From DATEMU01 sp964414585 (GTDB lineage Bacteria; Planctomycetota; Phycisphaerae; UBA1845; UTPLA1), in NCBI GenBank assembly GCA_964414585.1, contig CAYPXR010000009.1, forward strand, positions 1-64,000: 64,000 bases of DNA. The letters are read 5' to 3'. A program made the translations under genes and the position numbers. This document shows positions 8,220-16,505 of this stretch, one piece after another (position 1 is the first letter of the stretch; each line of letters starts with the position of its first letter). The notes beneath the pieces are model-generated. The model ran no database searches, had not been told where the DNA came from, and saw nothing but the letters and a program-made list of their open reading frames with translations.

Positions 8220-9398
8220 TTATGAGGCCGCGCCGACCGGCTCCGGTGACTTCGCCGCGAGGGCCGGCAGTCCCATCGTCTGGCGCACGCGGGCGTTCAC
8301 AATTTGCCCGTCGCGAGTCACAAGTGTGTCGCGGACGATCTCGTCGTCCAGGTTGAAGGTCAGTTGACCGTCTTTGACCATGTTGAGCACGAACGTCGTC
8401 AGGTTTCGGGAAAACAACTGGCTTGCGTGGTAGGGCACCGTCGCGGGGAGATTTCGAGGTCCCATGACGGTCACGCCGTTGTCGACGACGTTTTCTCCCG
8501 GGCGCGTCAATTCGCAATTGCCACCCGCCTCCGATGCCAGATCCACGACGATCGAGCCGAGCTTCATATCGCGAACCATGTCGGCGGAGATCAACTTCGG
8601 CGCGGGCTTTCCGGGGATCAACGCTGTCGAGATGGCGACGTCGCACTCCTTGACGTGCTGGTGTATGGTTTCTTTTTGCTTCTGCTTGTAAGCCTCGGAC
8701 ATTTCCCTGGCATAGCCGCCGGCGTCCTGTGCGTTTTCGGCCGGGGCTTCGACGACGACAAACCGCGCGCCGAGACTTTCGACTTGTTCCTTGACGACCG
8801 GCCGCACGTCGAAGGCCTCAACGACCGCGCCGAGCCGCTTGGCGGTGGCGATGGCCTGCAAACCGGCGACGCCGGCGCCGAGGACCAGCACGCGCGCCGG
8901 TTTGATGGTGCCGGCGGCGGTCATCATCATGGGGAACATGCGGCCGAGTTCGGCCGCGGCCAGGAGGACGGCCTTGTAGCCGGCGATGCTGCTCATGGAG
9001 CTGAGCACGTCCATCGATTGCGCGCGGGTAATGCGTGGCACGAGATCAAGCGAAAACGCGGTGACGCGTTTCTCGGCAAGCTTATGGTTGAGGTCATGAC
9101 GAACGAGCGGGTTGAGTACGCTGATCAGGATCGTGCCGGGCCGAACATGAGCGAAGTTGCCGTCGCCGGGCGCGTGGACAAGGGCGACGGCGTCTGATTC
9201 ACCGTATAGCGCCTCCACTTCCGCTTCGATGCGCGCGCCCGCTTTTTCATAGTCCGCGTCGGAATAGGAGGACGGTCGGCCGGCACCAGCCTGGACAATG
9301 ACCTCCAGGCCGGCTTTTTTCAATTTCGTGATGCTTTCAGGAATCAAGGCGACTCGGGTCTCGCCTTCCGTGGTAGGCCTCGGGATTGCGATTTTCAT
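8220..9398 (-). CDS. pntAA: NAD(P) transhydrogenase subunit alpha, NAD-binding part
   Basis: This soluble domain I binds NAD(H) and passes hydride to domain III of PntB. The 392-residue protein starts MKIAIPRPTTEGETRVAL, typical of the alanine dehydrogenase/PntA family, and carries the Rossmann motif VLVLGAGVAGLQAIATAKRL. The ATG at 9398 is preceded by GAGGTGAGC, a strong ribosome site, so an upstream in-frame extension to 9458 is rejected. It is the first gene of the pnt operon. Confidence 0.96.
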   Translation of the reverse strand: MKIAIPRPTTEGETRVALIPESITKLKKAGLEVIVQAGAGRPSSYSDADYEKAGARIEAEVEALYGESDAVALVHAPGDGNFAHVRPGTILISVLNPLVRHDLNHKLAEKRVTAFSLDLVPRITRAQSMDVLSSMSSIAGYKAVLLAAAELGRMFPMMMTAAGTIKPARVLVLGAGVAGLQAIATAKRLGAVVEAFDVRPVVKEQVESLGARFVVVEAPAENAQDAGGYAREMSEAYKQKQKETIHQHVKECDVAISTALIPGKPAPKLISADMVRDMKLGSIVVDLASEAGGNCELTRPGENVVDNGVTVMGPRNLPATVPYHASQLFSRNLTTFVLNMVKDGQLTFNLDDEIVRDTLVTRDGQIVNARVRQTMGLPALAAKSPEPVGAAS

Positions 9399-9543
9399 GC
9401 TCACCTCGCTCGACCCATAGCAATAACCGTACCAAGTCCAACTCGGCCCCCTTGGCACCCTGTCCGACGGTCACTTAACCGGCCGTCGATTGGCAGTTTA
9501 GCCGCTCTGCCATCCGGGGCAAAAGCCCACCTGTTTCGGAAAC

Positions 9544-9561
9544 TGGTATCATTCCATACCA
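9544..9561. promoter_or_regulatory. Palindrome ahead of the ECF sigma gene
   Basis: TGGTAT, six bases, then ATACCA form a perfect inverted repeat ending at the ribosome site AAGGAAG (9561-9567) of the sigma gene. It could be an operator or a leader hairpin that affects translation. No function is shown. Confidence 0.35.
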
Positions 9562-9574
9562 AGGAAGCCTGTGG

Positions 9575-10198
9575 ATGGCCGATCGCTCTGAAAAACAACT
9601 TTTTGTTGATCTGGGGGCCGGCGACGATTCGGCGTTTGAGCGGATTTACGACCTTTATCAGGAGCGGGTCCGCCTGACGGCTTGGAGGATTTCACATCGT
9701 CCGGACTGGGTGGATGAACTGGTCAACGAAGCGTGGTGCCGTGCGTTTGAGGGGCGAAGGGGATTCGACCAGGGTCGGCCGTTCCTGGTTTGGATGGCTG
9801 GGATCGTCCTGAACGTTTACCGGGAGCATTGCCGGAGTTCTCCGACGACTTTGGGCGGTCCGGGCGACCTGCGCCCCGCGGATGGGGGGAAAAAGGACGA
9901 ACTAGGTCCTGAAAAGATTGCGTCGGAGGCCGAGCTTCTGGTCGGCCTGAACGATTGCATGGCCCGGTTGGAGCCCAAAGAGGCTGAAATCATCCGATTG
10001 AGGTTTTTCGAAGGAAAGACGTTACGCATTGTGGCGAAAGAAGTTACGGTTCCGGAAGCGACGCTTCGGGAGCGTGATTTGCCCCGGATTCTACAGGCCC
10101 TACGCCGGTGCATGGAATCCAAGGGTCTGAAAATTTCCGAGATTTTTTCTGCGCAAGGGGGGCTCGAACTTCAATATCCCCATGAGGAATCGAAATGA
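9575..10198 (+). CDS. ECF-type RNA polymerase sigma factor
   Basis: The 207-residue protein has a sigma region 2 near the N-terminus (FERIYDLYQERVRLTAWRI, with the DELVNEAWCRAF core-binding helix) and a region 4 helix-turn-helix (about 128-165: LEPKEAEIIRLRFFEGKTL followed by VAKEVTVPEATLRERDL). It would direct transcription of an extracytoplasmic-function regulon. The start has AAGGAAG seven bases upstream. Its stop overlaps the next start (ATGA), so it is translationally coupled to a membrane protein with an exported calcium-loop, in the place where an anti-sigma factor is usually encoded. Confidence 0.85.
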   Translation: MADRSEKQLFVDLGAGDDSAFERIYDLYQERVRLTAWRISHRPDWVDELVNEAWCRAFEGRRGFDQGRPFLVWMAGIVLNVYREHCRSSPTTLGGPGDLRPADGGKKDELGPEKIASEAELLVGLNDCMARLEPKEAEIIRLRFFEGKTLRIVAKEVTVPEATLRERDLPRILQALRRCMESKGLKISEIFSAQGGLELQYPHEESK

Positions 10199-10653
10199 CA
10201 CCCCAAACCGGACTTGATGGCCTGCTCGTTGAACTCGGCAAAGCCCATCGTGATGGCGCTTTTTCGAGCCAGGCGGCGGCTTATCCCTGGCTGGCGGATC
10301 GGCGCTCCCGTGCGAGCCGGAGCGTCCATCGCTGGTCATGGATTCGCGTGGCCATCCCGCTGGCGTCCGCCGCGGCGGTCGCTATCGTGTTTGTGGTGCC
10401 GAATTTTTTGGGAACACGAGCGGTCCAGGACATGGCTCGTGATGGCCTTTCCGTCGTTCAAACCGAAACCCCGAAAACGTTCGCCGATGCTGAACCAGCC
10501 ACGAGCCAGGGTCGCGCCCCGGATTGTGACTATAACGGCGACGGGGTGATCGACGGCCGGGACATCCAGGCCCTGGTGGACCAGCTTCGAGATGCCGATG
10601 GGGACCCGCTCGTCAAGGCGGATCATCTCCAGCGATGTCTCTTAGGGAGCTAG
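10195..10653 (+). CDS. Membrane protein with exported EF-hand/dockerin-like loop, coupled to sigma factor
   Basis: The 152-residue protein has a cytoplasmic head of about 48 residues, one membrane helix (about 50-70) and an outer part ending in a calcium-binding loop DYNGDGVIDGRD (ligand positions 112, 114, 116, 118, 120 and 123) followed by IQALVDQL, as in dockerin repeats. A second acidic stretch DADGD lies at 133-137. Position and topology match an anti-sigma factor for the upstream ECF protein, but the head is short and shows no zinc-type anti-sigma motif. Function as a sigma regulator is therefore inferred from context only. Confidence 0.75.
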   Translation: MTPQTGLDGLLVELGKAHRDGAFSSQAAAYPWLADRRSRASRSVHRWSWIRVAIPLASAAAVAIVFVVPNFLGTRAVQDMARDGLSVVQTETPKTFADAEPATSQGRAPDCDYNGDGVIDGRDIQALVDQLRDADGDPLVKADHLQRCLLGS

Positions 10654-10680
10654 AAGCTCCGTTAGTTTTCTCTCTTGCAG

Positions 10681-10733
10681 CGTAAGGCCGGGCTGGCTTG
10701 TACCGGAATGCCAACTCGGCCTTACGTTTTTTT
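10681..10733 (+). terminator. Rho-independent terminator after the sigma operon
   Basis: CGTAAGGCCG (10681-10690) pairs perfectly with CGGCCTTACG (10717-10726), followed by seven T residues (10727-10733). The 26-base loop may fold further. It ends the plus-strand sigma/EF-hand transcript and touches the stop codon of the convergent gene. A smaller hairpin, GGAGC/GCTCC, lies at 10646-10660 over the stop codon. Confidence 0.85.
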
Positions 10734-11562
10734 ACGCGCCAAAAAGGGAATTGAGTTCGGCGAAGGGGACCGCGCCGTCCAGGCCGGCGAAGCTGCCTTC
10801 TTCGGTCAACGGTTGTACGGCGCGAATGAAACCTGCCCAGGCCGCGCGGGCAAGGGCGGAGCCGACGCTGACCCGGCGCACACCCACTTCGGCGAGATCG
10901 ACGACGCGCAGGCCGGTGTTCGCGCTCATCAGCGCGTTGACGGGCTTTGGACCGACGGAAGTGACGATCGCACGGAGATCCTCACGTTCGCGAGGGCCGG
11001 GGGAATAGAGGACGTCGGCGCCGGCTTCGGCATAGGCCTGCAGTCGGCGGATGGATTCGCGCAGCGGGTCGGGATGGCCGACCAGGAAACACTCGGCGCG
11101 GGCGGTGAGCAGCGCGCCGGTTCCGGACGCGTCGATGGCGGCGCGGGCGGCGCGAAGACGATCGAGGGCTTCGGGTAAATCGTAGAGCGGACGATTCTTG
11201 TTGCCGGTCGCGTCTTCGATGGAGAGGCCGGAGACGCCGGTGTCGATGCAACGTCGGACACTTTCGGCGACGCCGTCGGGCGTGTCGGCATAGCCGGCTT
11301 GGAAATCGGCGTTGACAGGAAGATCCGCCGCGGCGGCGACGATCTCGGCGATGTGCGCTAGCACGCCGTCGCGCGGGAGGGCGGAGGCGCTATCCGGCAG
11401 ACCGCGCGAAAAACCGAAGCCGGCGCTGGTCGTGGCGACGGCCTTGAAGCCAAGTTTGCGGAGGTAGATCGTCGTCCCGGCGTCCCAGGGATTGGGGATG
11501 ACGAAACATCCGCTTTCGTGGAGCTTGCGGAAGGCGGTGCGTTGTGGGGTGAAGTCGGGCAC
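10732..11562 (-). CDS. Isocitrate lyase/phosphoenolpyruvate mutase family protein
   Basis: This is a TIM-barrel enzyme of the PEP mutase/isocitrate lyase superfamily, which makes or breaks C-C or C-P bonds next to a carboxylate; the exact reaction is unknown. Motifs visible are GCFVIPNPWDAG at the N-terminus, the metal site VNADFQAGYA, GLSIEDATG and ARAECFLVG. The frame stays open to 11712, but that would run into the divergent gene at 11641. A GTG at 11562 (about 276 residues, followed by PDFTPQRTAF) or a CTG 18 bases upstream fits the family length. The true start is uncertain. Confidence 0.85.
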   Translation of the reverse strand: MPDFTPQRTAFRKLHESGCFVIPNPWDAGTTIYLRKLGFKAVATTSAGFGFSRGLPDSASALPRDGVLAHIAEIVAAAADLPVNADFQAGYADTPDGVAESVRRCIDTGVSGLSIEDATGNKNRPLYDLPEALDRLRAARAAIDASGTGALLTARAECFLVGHPDPLRESIRRLQAYAEAGADVLYSPGPREREDLRAIVTSVGPKPVNALMSANTGLRVVDLAEVGVRRVSVGSALARAAWAGFIRAVQPLTEEGSFAGLDGAVPFAELNSLFGA

Positions 11563-11640
11563 GTTGAGGATTGTTTCCAGATTTCGCCGTTTACGCCAGA
11601 TCGCGGTATTCTGTCGCGGGTGATCAGTGAGGAGGCCTTC

Positions 11641-11994
11641 ATGACCATCGCGCAGTTTCGTCGTATCGCCTTGAGCATGCCGGAAGCGGAGGAGAGCGCG
11701 CACATGGGGCATCCGGATTTTCGCGTGAAGGGGAAGATCTTTGCGACGCTGTTTCCGCGCGACAACGTGACCTGGGGGATGGTCAAGCTCCGGCCCGAAC
11801 AGCAGCGAAGATTTGTGAAGTCCAATCCGGAGACCTTCGAGCCGGTCAAAGGCGGCTGGGGCAAGGGCGGTGCAACCCAGGTGCGGCTCAAAAGCGCGAA
11901 GGGCAGTGCGTTGCGGAGCGCTATGATCACCGCGTGGCGGAACATTGCTCCCAACCGGCTGGTCGAAAAAGTCGGGCTTGCCGCTGAAGATTAA
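11641..11994 (+). CDS. MmcQ/YjbR family protein
   Basis: This 117-residue protein belongs to the small CyaY-like-fold YjbR family, thought to bind DNA but without known biochemical function. The pattern FRRIALSMPEAEESAHMGHPDF followed by KGKIFATLF and a lysine-rich middle is typical. A GAGGAGG ribosome site lies seven bases before ATG 11641. It is divergent from the PEP-mutase-like gene and runs towards the PQQ-propeller gene, with stop codons one base apart. Confidence 0.85.
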   Translation: MTIAQFRRIALSMPEAEESAHMGHPDFRVKGKIFATLFPRDNVTWGMVKLRPEQQRRFVKSNPETFEPVKGGWGKGGATQVRLKSAKGSALRSAMITAWRNIAPNRLVEKVGLAAED

Positions 11995-11995
11995 C

Positions 11996-14290
11996 CTAAG
12001 TATTACTCTTTGCTCCCAAATCCAGCGCCACGATCTTTTCCCGATCGCGAAGGTAGAGCGTGCGGCCGACGAGGGTGGGGACGGTCCAGGCGGTTTTCTT
12101 GAGGATACCTTTGGCCTTGGCGAGGAGGCGGTATTTCTTGGGGTCGGCCTTGACCAGGTAGAGCGCGCCGTCTTCGTCGAGGACGATCAACTTGCCGTCG
12201 GCGTAGAGGACGTTGGCGCGGGCGATGCCGCGCTGTCGCCATCCGAACTCGCCCGTCTTGGCGTTTACGCTGGCCAGAAACGTCGGGCCGAAGTCGCCGC
12301 TGCTGCCGTAGATCCATTCGCCAACGCGGACGGCGTCGCCGTGCTGAATCTTCATCTTGGGATTGAACCAGACTTCCTTTGCGGCGATCTGGCTGCCGGC
12401 TTTTTCCAGTTGGATGCCGCGCGAGCCCATGCCGTAGGCGGAAGAGATGAACAAGTGCCTATCCTCCGGGCACCAGACGGGCGTGGAAATGTTCGCGCTC
12501 CATTGCGTGGGGTGGTCGACGGACCACTTGGTGGCGCCGTTTGCGGCGTCGAGACCCATCACGGACTTGCTGGAAAAGGCCACCAGTTGATCGCCGCCGT
12601 CGGAGTTGATGACGAAGAGCGACGCATAGCCGGGCTCAAATTCTCCGCCCTTCCAGACCAGTTCACCGTTGGATTGATTGAACGCCATTACGGCGGAGCC
12701 TTTTTCCTTGCTGACGGACAGGAGGACGTTGCCTTTGTAGGCGAGAGGGCTGGAGCCGTAGCCGCGCATGAGGAGATCGGCCTTGTATTCCTTGTGCAGG
12801 TCCTTGGACCAGATCATCTTGCCGGTTTTCTTGTTCAGGCAGAACAGCTTGGCCGTGCAACCGATGGAAAAAAGCTGGTCGCCGACGATGAGGGGCGTGC
12901 TATAGGGTCCGGAGCCGAACTCCATTTGCAGGTCCTTGGTCCACGGCGCATCGTACTTGTGTTCCCAGTGCGTCTTGCCGATCCTGGCGTCGAGGGCGAC
13001 GATGATCTCGTTTCCTTTCAGGGGATCGGCCTTGTCACGGACAGAGTAGGTGGTGTAGAGCACATCGCCGTCGCATACGATGGTGGAAAAGCTGTCGCCG
13101 AGGGGGCGCTCCCAGAGCTTGGGCGGGCCGTCCTTGGGCCAGCGGTTGGCGAGGCCGGTGGCATCGCTGCGGAAGTCGCGGTTCGGTCCGCCCCATTGGA
13201 GCCAGGGGACCGGCGCATTCTCCGGAGTCGGGGGGTCGACGGGACCGGCCATGGCGGCGGCTTCCTCGGCATCGCGTTTGGCCTTGGCGTCGGCGGCGCG
13301 TTGGGCGATCTCCTCCTTTTGTTTGCGGCGGTCGGCGGCGGATGCGATGGAATAGACCAGTTTCACTTCGCCGTCGATCTTCATCAGCGGCGCTTCGGCT
13401 TCCTGGGTCCACCACGGCGGGACCTCGATTTTGGCCTTTGTGTCGCGCTGGATCTCGACGAACCGGCCCTGGGCCACGTCAAAGATCGCCGTCCCGGTAA
13501 AGGTCCCGTCGATCTTGCCCAGACGTTTGCCCTTCTCCGGCTTCTCGCTGGAGTCTTTTTCGACGGTGCCCTTGTAGCTGACGATCGCCACGTCGCGGCC
13601 GTTTTTTTTCTCGACGCGGTCGAGCTTGCAGTCATAGTTCACGATGACTTTGCCGACCTGCTGGTACTCGTCGTTTTGCGTCTTTTTCCACGATTCGCCG
13701 ATTTTGATGTTTCGGTTGGGGAGGAGCACCAGCGGCAGCTCGCCGACCGTGGACAGGATCTGCCGGTCGGTGAGGTCGCCTTCGGCGAGGGACTTGGCGA
13801 TGTAGTTCTGGTCGCCCAGGGCCTTGAGCTTTTTGCGAATCGCCTCGCCGCCGTCGATCGTCGATGCGACGCCTTTGACGTTGACCGCGACCTTGATGGG
13901 CAGGTTGAGGATGGGTGTGAACGCGTCCCGGTGCATCGGGGAGGCATCTTCAAAGTCGGGCTCGTCCGTGTCGTAAACGCTCTTCATGGTTTCGCTGAAG
14001 GCCATGGAGCCAAAGATACGATCGAGCGTCGCTTCAATCTCGACGCCGTCGCCTTTAGCCGTCGCCTTTTGGAGAAGGCCGTAGACCGAGCGTGACGTGA
14101 CTTGCATGGGCTTGCCGTCGGGGCCCGCGAATTTCTGGATCATGTCGGTGTCGAATTCGACGTAGGACTCCGCCGGGGCGTCGAATCTTGGTTTGAGCAG
14201 GACCCCTTCGTCGGCCTGCGACGCGGTGTCGGAGAAAAATACAAATGAAAGTACAAGGACCGTCGTGGCTCGTGCGCAAATCGGCGACAT
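11996..14290 (-). CDS. Exported PQQ-like beta-propeller protein
   Basis: The 764-residue protein opens with a signal peptide (about 1-26, ending near ASQA). Residues 30-310 are a separate planctomycete-type domain, and from about 345 there is a PQQ-type propeller introduced by PWLQWGGPNRDFRSDATG. Repeating blades follow, each with an Asp/Gly turn and Trp in strand positions (for example GELVWKGGEFEPG and GATKWSVDHP). Such proteins are usually periplasmic or outer-surface scaffolds, and no quinoprotein catalytic residues can be named. It stands alone. Confidence 0.85.
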   Translation of the reverse strand: MSPICARATTVLVLSFVFFSDTASQADEGVLLKPRFDAPAESYVEFDTDMIQKFAGPDGKPMQVTSRSVYGLLQKATAKGDGVEIEATLDRIFGSMAFSETMKSVYDTDEPDFEDASPMHRDAFTPILNLPIKVAVNVKGVASTIDGGEAIRKKLKALGDQNYIAKSLAEGDLTDRQILSTVGELPLVLLPNRNIKIGESWKKTQNDEYQQVGKVIVNYDCKLDRVEKKNGRDVAIVSYKGTVEKDSSEKPEKGKRLGKIDGTFTGTAIFDVAQGRFVEIQRDTKAKIEVPPWWTQEAEAPLMKIDGEVKLVYSIASAADRRKQKEEIAQRAADAKAKRDAEEAAAMAGPVDPPTPENAPVPWLQWGGPNRDFRSDATGLANRWPKDGPPKLWERPLGDSFSTIVCDGDVLYTTYSVRDKADPLKGNEIIVALDARIGKTHWEHKYDAPWTKDLQMEFGSGPYSTPLIVGDQLFSIGCTAKLFCLNKKTGKMIWSKDLHKEYKADLLMRGYGSSPLAYKGNVLLSVSKEKGSAVMAFNQSNGELVWKGGEFEPGYASLFVINSDGGDQLVAFSSKSVMGLDAANGATKWSVDHPTQWSANISTPVWCPEDRHLFISSAYGMGSRGIQLEKAGSQIAAKEVWFNPKMKIQHGDAVRVGEWIYGSSGDFGPTFLASVNAKTGEFGWRQRGIARANVLYADGKLIVLDEDGALYLVKADPKKYRLLAKAKGILKKTAWTVPTLVGRTLYLRDREKIVALDLGAKSNT

Positions 14291-14431
14291 GCTTCTACTC
14301 CTGATTTCGTTGGTCGTTCCCGGCTCGTGAACGCGGGGATTGTACCATGAAATTCAAGGGGTGCGAAGCGGGCCGGTACCCTGAATGGGGCATCGATTGA
14401 CCGGGATGGTCGGGGCGGATAATACGCCGGC

Positions 14432-14974
14432 ATGGCGACCTATGTCGCATTGCTGCGGGCGATCAACGTTGGCGGACACAACAGGATCGCGATGGTCGAT
14501 TTGCGCAAGATGACCGAGACGCTCGGGTTCGACGGCGTGAAGACGATACTTCAGAGCGGCAATCTCGTCTTTGAGGCGCCGAAGCGGTCCGGCGCCGGGC
14601 TTGAACAAATGCTGGAGACGGAGACGACGAAACGACTGAAGGTGACCGTCGATTATCTCATCCGTACCGCCGATGAGTGGAAGTCGATTATTGCCCGTAA
14701 CCCGTTTCCGAAGGAGGCCGGGGGCGATCCGGGCCATTTGCATGTCATGTGCCTGAAGGAAGCGCCGGCTGCGAAGAAGGTCAAGGCGTTGCAGGCCGCC
14801 ATCAAAGGGCCGGAGTATGTCCGCGCCGACGGTTGTCAATTGTACATGGTCTATCCGGCAGGGATGGGCACTTCCAAGCTGACGAATGCCGTGATCGAAA
14901 AATTGCTCAACACACGGGGAACAGCGCGGAATTGGAATACCGTTATGAAACTGGCGGCACTCACAGAAGGGTAG
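14432..14974 (+). CDS. DUF1697 family protein
   Basis: This 180-residue soluble protein begins with the family signature YVALLRAINVGGHNRI, followed by the LRKMTETLGF and TILQSGNLVF segments, which identify DUF1697. The family has no known function. A second cytosolic small-domain gene of the YdeI family starts 41 bases downstream on the same strand and may share a transcript. Confidence 0.9.
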   Translation: MATYVALLRAINVGGHNRIAMVDLRKMTETLGFDGVKTILQSGNLVFEAPKRSGAGLEQMLETETTKRLKVTVDYLIRTADEWKSIIARNPFPKEAGGDPGHLHVMCLKEAPAAKKVKALQAAIKGPEYVRADGCQLYMVYPAGMGTSKLTNAVIEKLLNTRGTARNWNTVMKLAALTEG

Positions 14975-15015
14975 AGCTTCCGACGTGAGCCGAATTCGAG
15001 CAGGAACGGATTGAA

Positions 15016-15582
15016 ATGGAGAGGAAACACCTATCATTCAGGAAGCCCGGTGATTTTCGGGCATGGCTTCAAAAGAACCACCAGAAGGCCGGCGAGCTTC
15101 ACGTTCGATTCTTCAAAAAGGACAGCGGAAGGCCGAGCATCACCTGGCCGGAGTCGGTGGCCGAGGCGCTTTGCTTTGGATGGATCGACGGCCTCCGTCG
15201 GAGAATCGACGATGAAAGCTACAGCATTCGTTTCACGCCGCGGCGAAAGAACAGCAAGTGGAGCGCCATCAACATCCGAATGATCGCGACGCTGGAGGCC
15301 GCCGGGAAAATGACGGAGGCCGGTCGGGCGGTATTTCGAGCGCGACCGGACCCGCATTCCGAGGGTTACACCACTTCGAACAGGGACGGGAAATTGAACG
15401 AGGCGCGACTTCGCGCGTTCAAGCAAAACAAACCCGCGTGGTCTTTCTTTGAGGCCCAGCCACCTGGCTACCGAAAGCTGGCGGCCTGGTGGGTGATGCA
15501 GGCGAAAAAGGAGGACACTCGAGATGCGCGCCTGGCCCGCTTGCTCAAGTCGTCCGCCGCCGGACGTCGCCTCGGCTGGTAG
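15016..15582 (+). CDS. YdeI/OmpD-associated family protein
   Basis: This 188-residue protein carries the family marker WPESVAEALCFGWIDG (about 40-56), preceded by FRAWLQKNHQKAGELHVRF, and a basic C-terminus. YdeI-like proteins have been linked to resistance to antimicrobial peptides in enterobacteria, but their biochemical role is unknown. It ends 28 bases from the stop of the convergent VPEP-tailed gene, with a 6-bp hairpin (15584-15608) between. Confidence 0.85.
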   Translation: MERKHLSFRKPGDFRAWLQKNHQKAGELHVRFFKKDSGRPSITWPESVAEALCFGWIDGLRRRIDDESYSIRFTPRRKNSKWSAINIRMIATLEAAGKMTEAGRAVFRARPDPHSEGYTTSNRDGKLNEARLRAFKQNKPAWSFFEAQPPGYRKLAAWWVMQAKKEDTRDARLARLLKSSAAGRRLGW

Positions 15583-15609
15583 CGCCGGTTCTCGCTGGTT
15601 CGACCGGCC

Positions 15610-16263
15610 TTAGGCTCGTCGTCGTCGCCGTGCCGCCAGGGGCAAGCCCGGCAGGAGCAGAGCGAGTGTGACTGGTTCGGGGACCGTGTAGCAGTATGTC
15701 ACGTCGACTTGAGCGCTGGCAAACGTATCGAATCCGAAGATCCAATTGCCGGGGCCCATGCCGGTGCTGTTGGCCGTCGCGATGACCGGCAGGACGATGT
15801 TGCCGAGGCCGGTGAACAGGGCCAGATCGGACATCGGCGGCGGGCTGACGAGGAAGTCGTAGGCATCGCCCGACAGAGCGCTAAAAAACGTTCCGGAGTC
15901 CCCGTCGAAGTCGAACATTCCGTCGTAGCCCGCGGGATGTTCCATGACGTTGAACGACGGGACGACGGTAATCAGGGTCGACAGGTCGGGCCGCGTCAGC
16001 TCGATCATGGCGGACAGCGTGAGCGAGACGTCGGTGTCCATGGATTCGAAGCTTTCGTAGAACGCGTCGCCTTCGACGTGGCCGTAGAGTTCAAAAGTGA
16101 TCGTATTGAGCGTGCCCAGCGACGGGTCGAATTTTGGAATGGTCACGGACATCGACCAGTCGGTCGGCGTGACGCTGACCAGGTCGCTGTGCGTTGTGCA
16201 GGCGCCTGGAATCGTCGTCGATGAATTGGCAAAAAGCAGCGTGACCACCGCGAGCTTGAACAT
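15610..16263 (-). CDS. Exported VPEP-tailed (PEP-CTERM-like) protein, choice-of-anchor E type
   Basis: The 217-residue protein has a signal peptide (ending near PGACT), a beta-rich body with the motif PKFDPSLGTLNTI typical of choice-of-anchor E domains, and a C-terminal sorting tail: VPEP, a hydrophobic helix, and a final run of arginines. Such tails are recognised by exosortases, and an exosortase-family gene lies 6.6 kb away. The ATG at 16263 is preferred over a longer frame because it has GGGGGAGA just upstream and starts a good signal peptide. It is a paralogue of the next gene on the same strand. Confidence 0.85.
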   Translation of the reverse strand: MFKLAVVTLLFANSSTTIPGACTTHSDLVSVTPTDWSMSVTIPKFDPSLGTLNTITFELYGHVEGDAFYESFESMDTDVSLTLSAMIELTRPDLSTLITVVPSFNVMEHPAGYDGMFDFDGDSGTFFSALSGDAYDFLVSPPPMSDLALFTGLGNIVLPVIATANSTGMGPGNWIFGFDTFASAQVDVTYCYTVPEPVTLALLLPGLPLAARRRRRA

Positions 16264-16505
16264 GATTCTCCCCCCAGGGGGCCGAGGCCCCATCCCCTGC
16301 ATCACCAACGAATGCTAGGAAGGCGATTTCACGAGAGTCAAACCCGCAGGTGCATTTGAAGAATGAAAAATGCAGCGCCGGATAACATCGAACGAGACGC
16401 ATGTGCGACGGCCCATGAATACACACGCGCGTCCGCATTCATTCGAAGAAGAAACGTTAACGCCGAATTATCGGCCCGGTATGTTGGAATGTCGTCGTTC
16501 GCGAA

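Noticed and set aside
9466..9540. Functional tRNA gene on the minus strand
   Set aside because: D-arm-like sequence is present, but there is no proper anticodon loop, T-arm or matching acceptor end; kept only as a low-weight finding.
11945..14095. 716-codon plus-strand frame over the PQQ propeller gene
   Set aside because: No signal peptide or known domain, and the minus strand encodes a coherent signal peptide and propeller.
15584..15608. Bidirectional terminator between convergent genes
   Set aside because: The 6-bp stem has a 13-base loop and no T-run on either strand.
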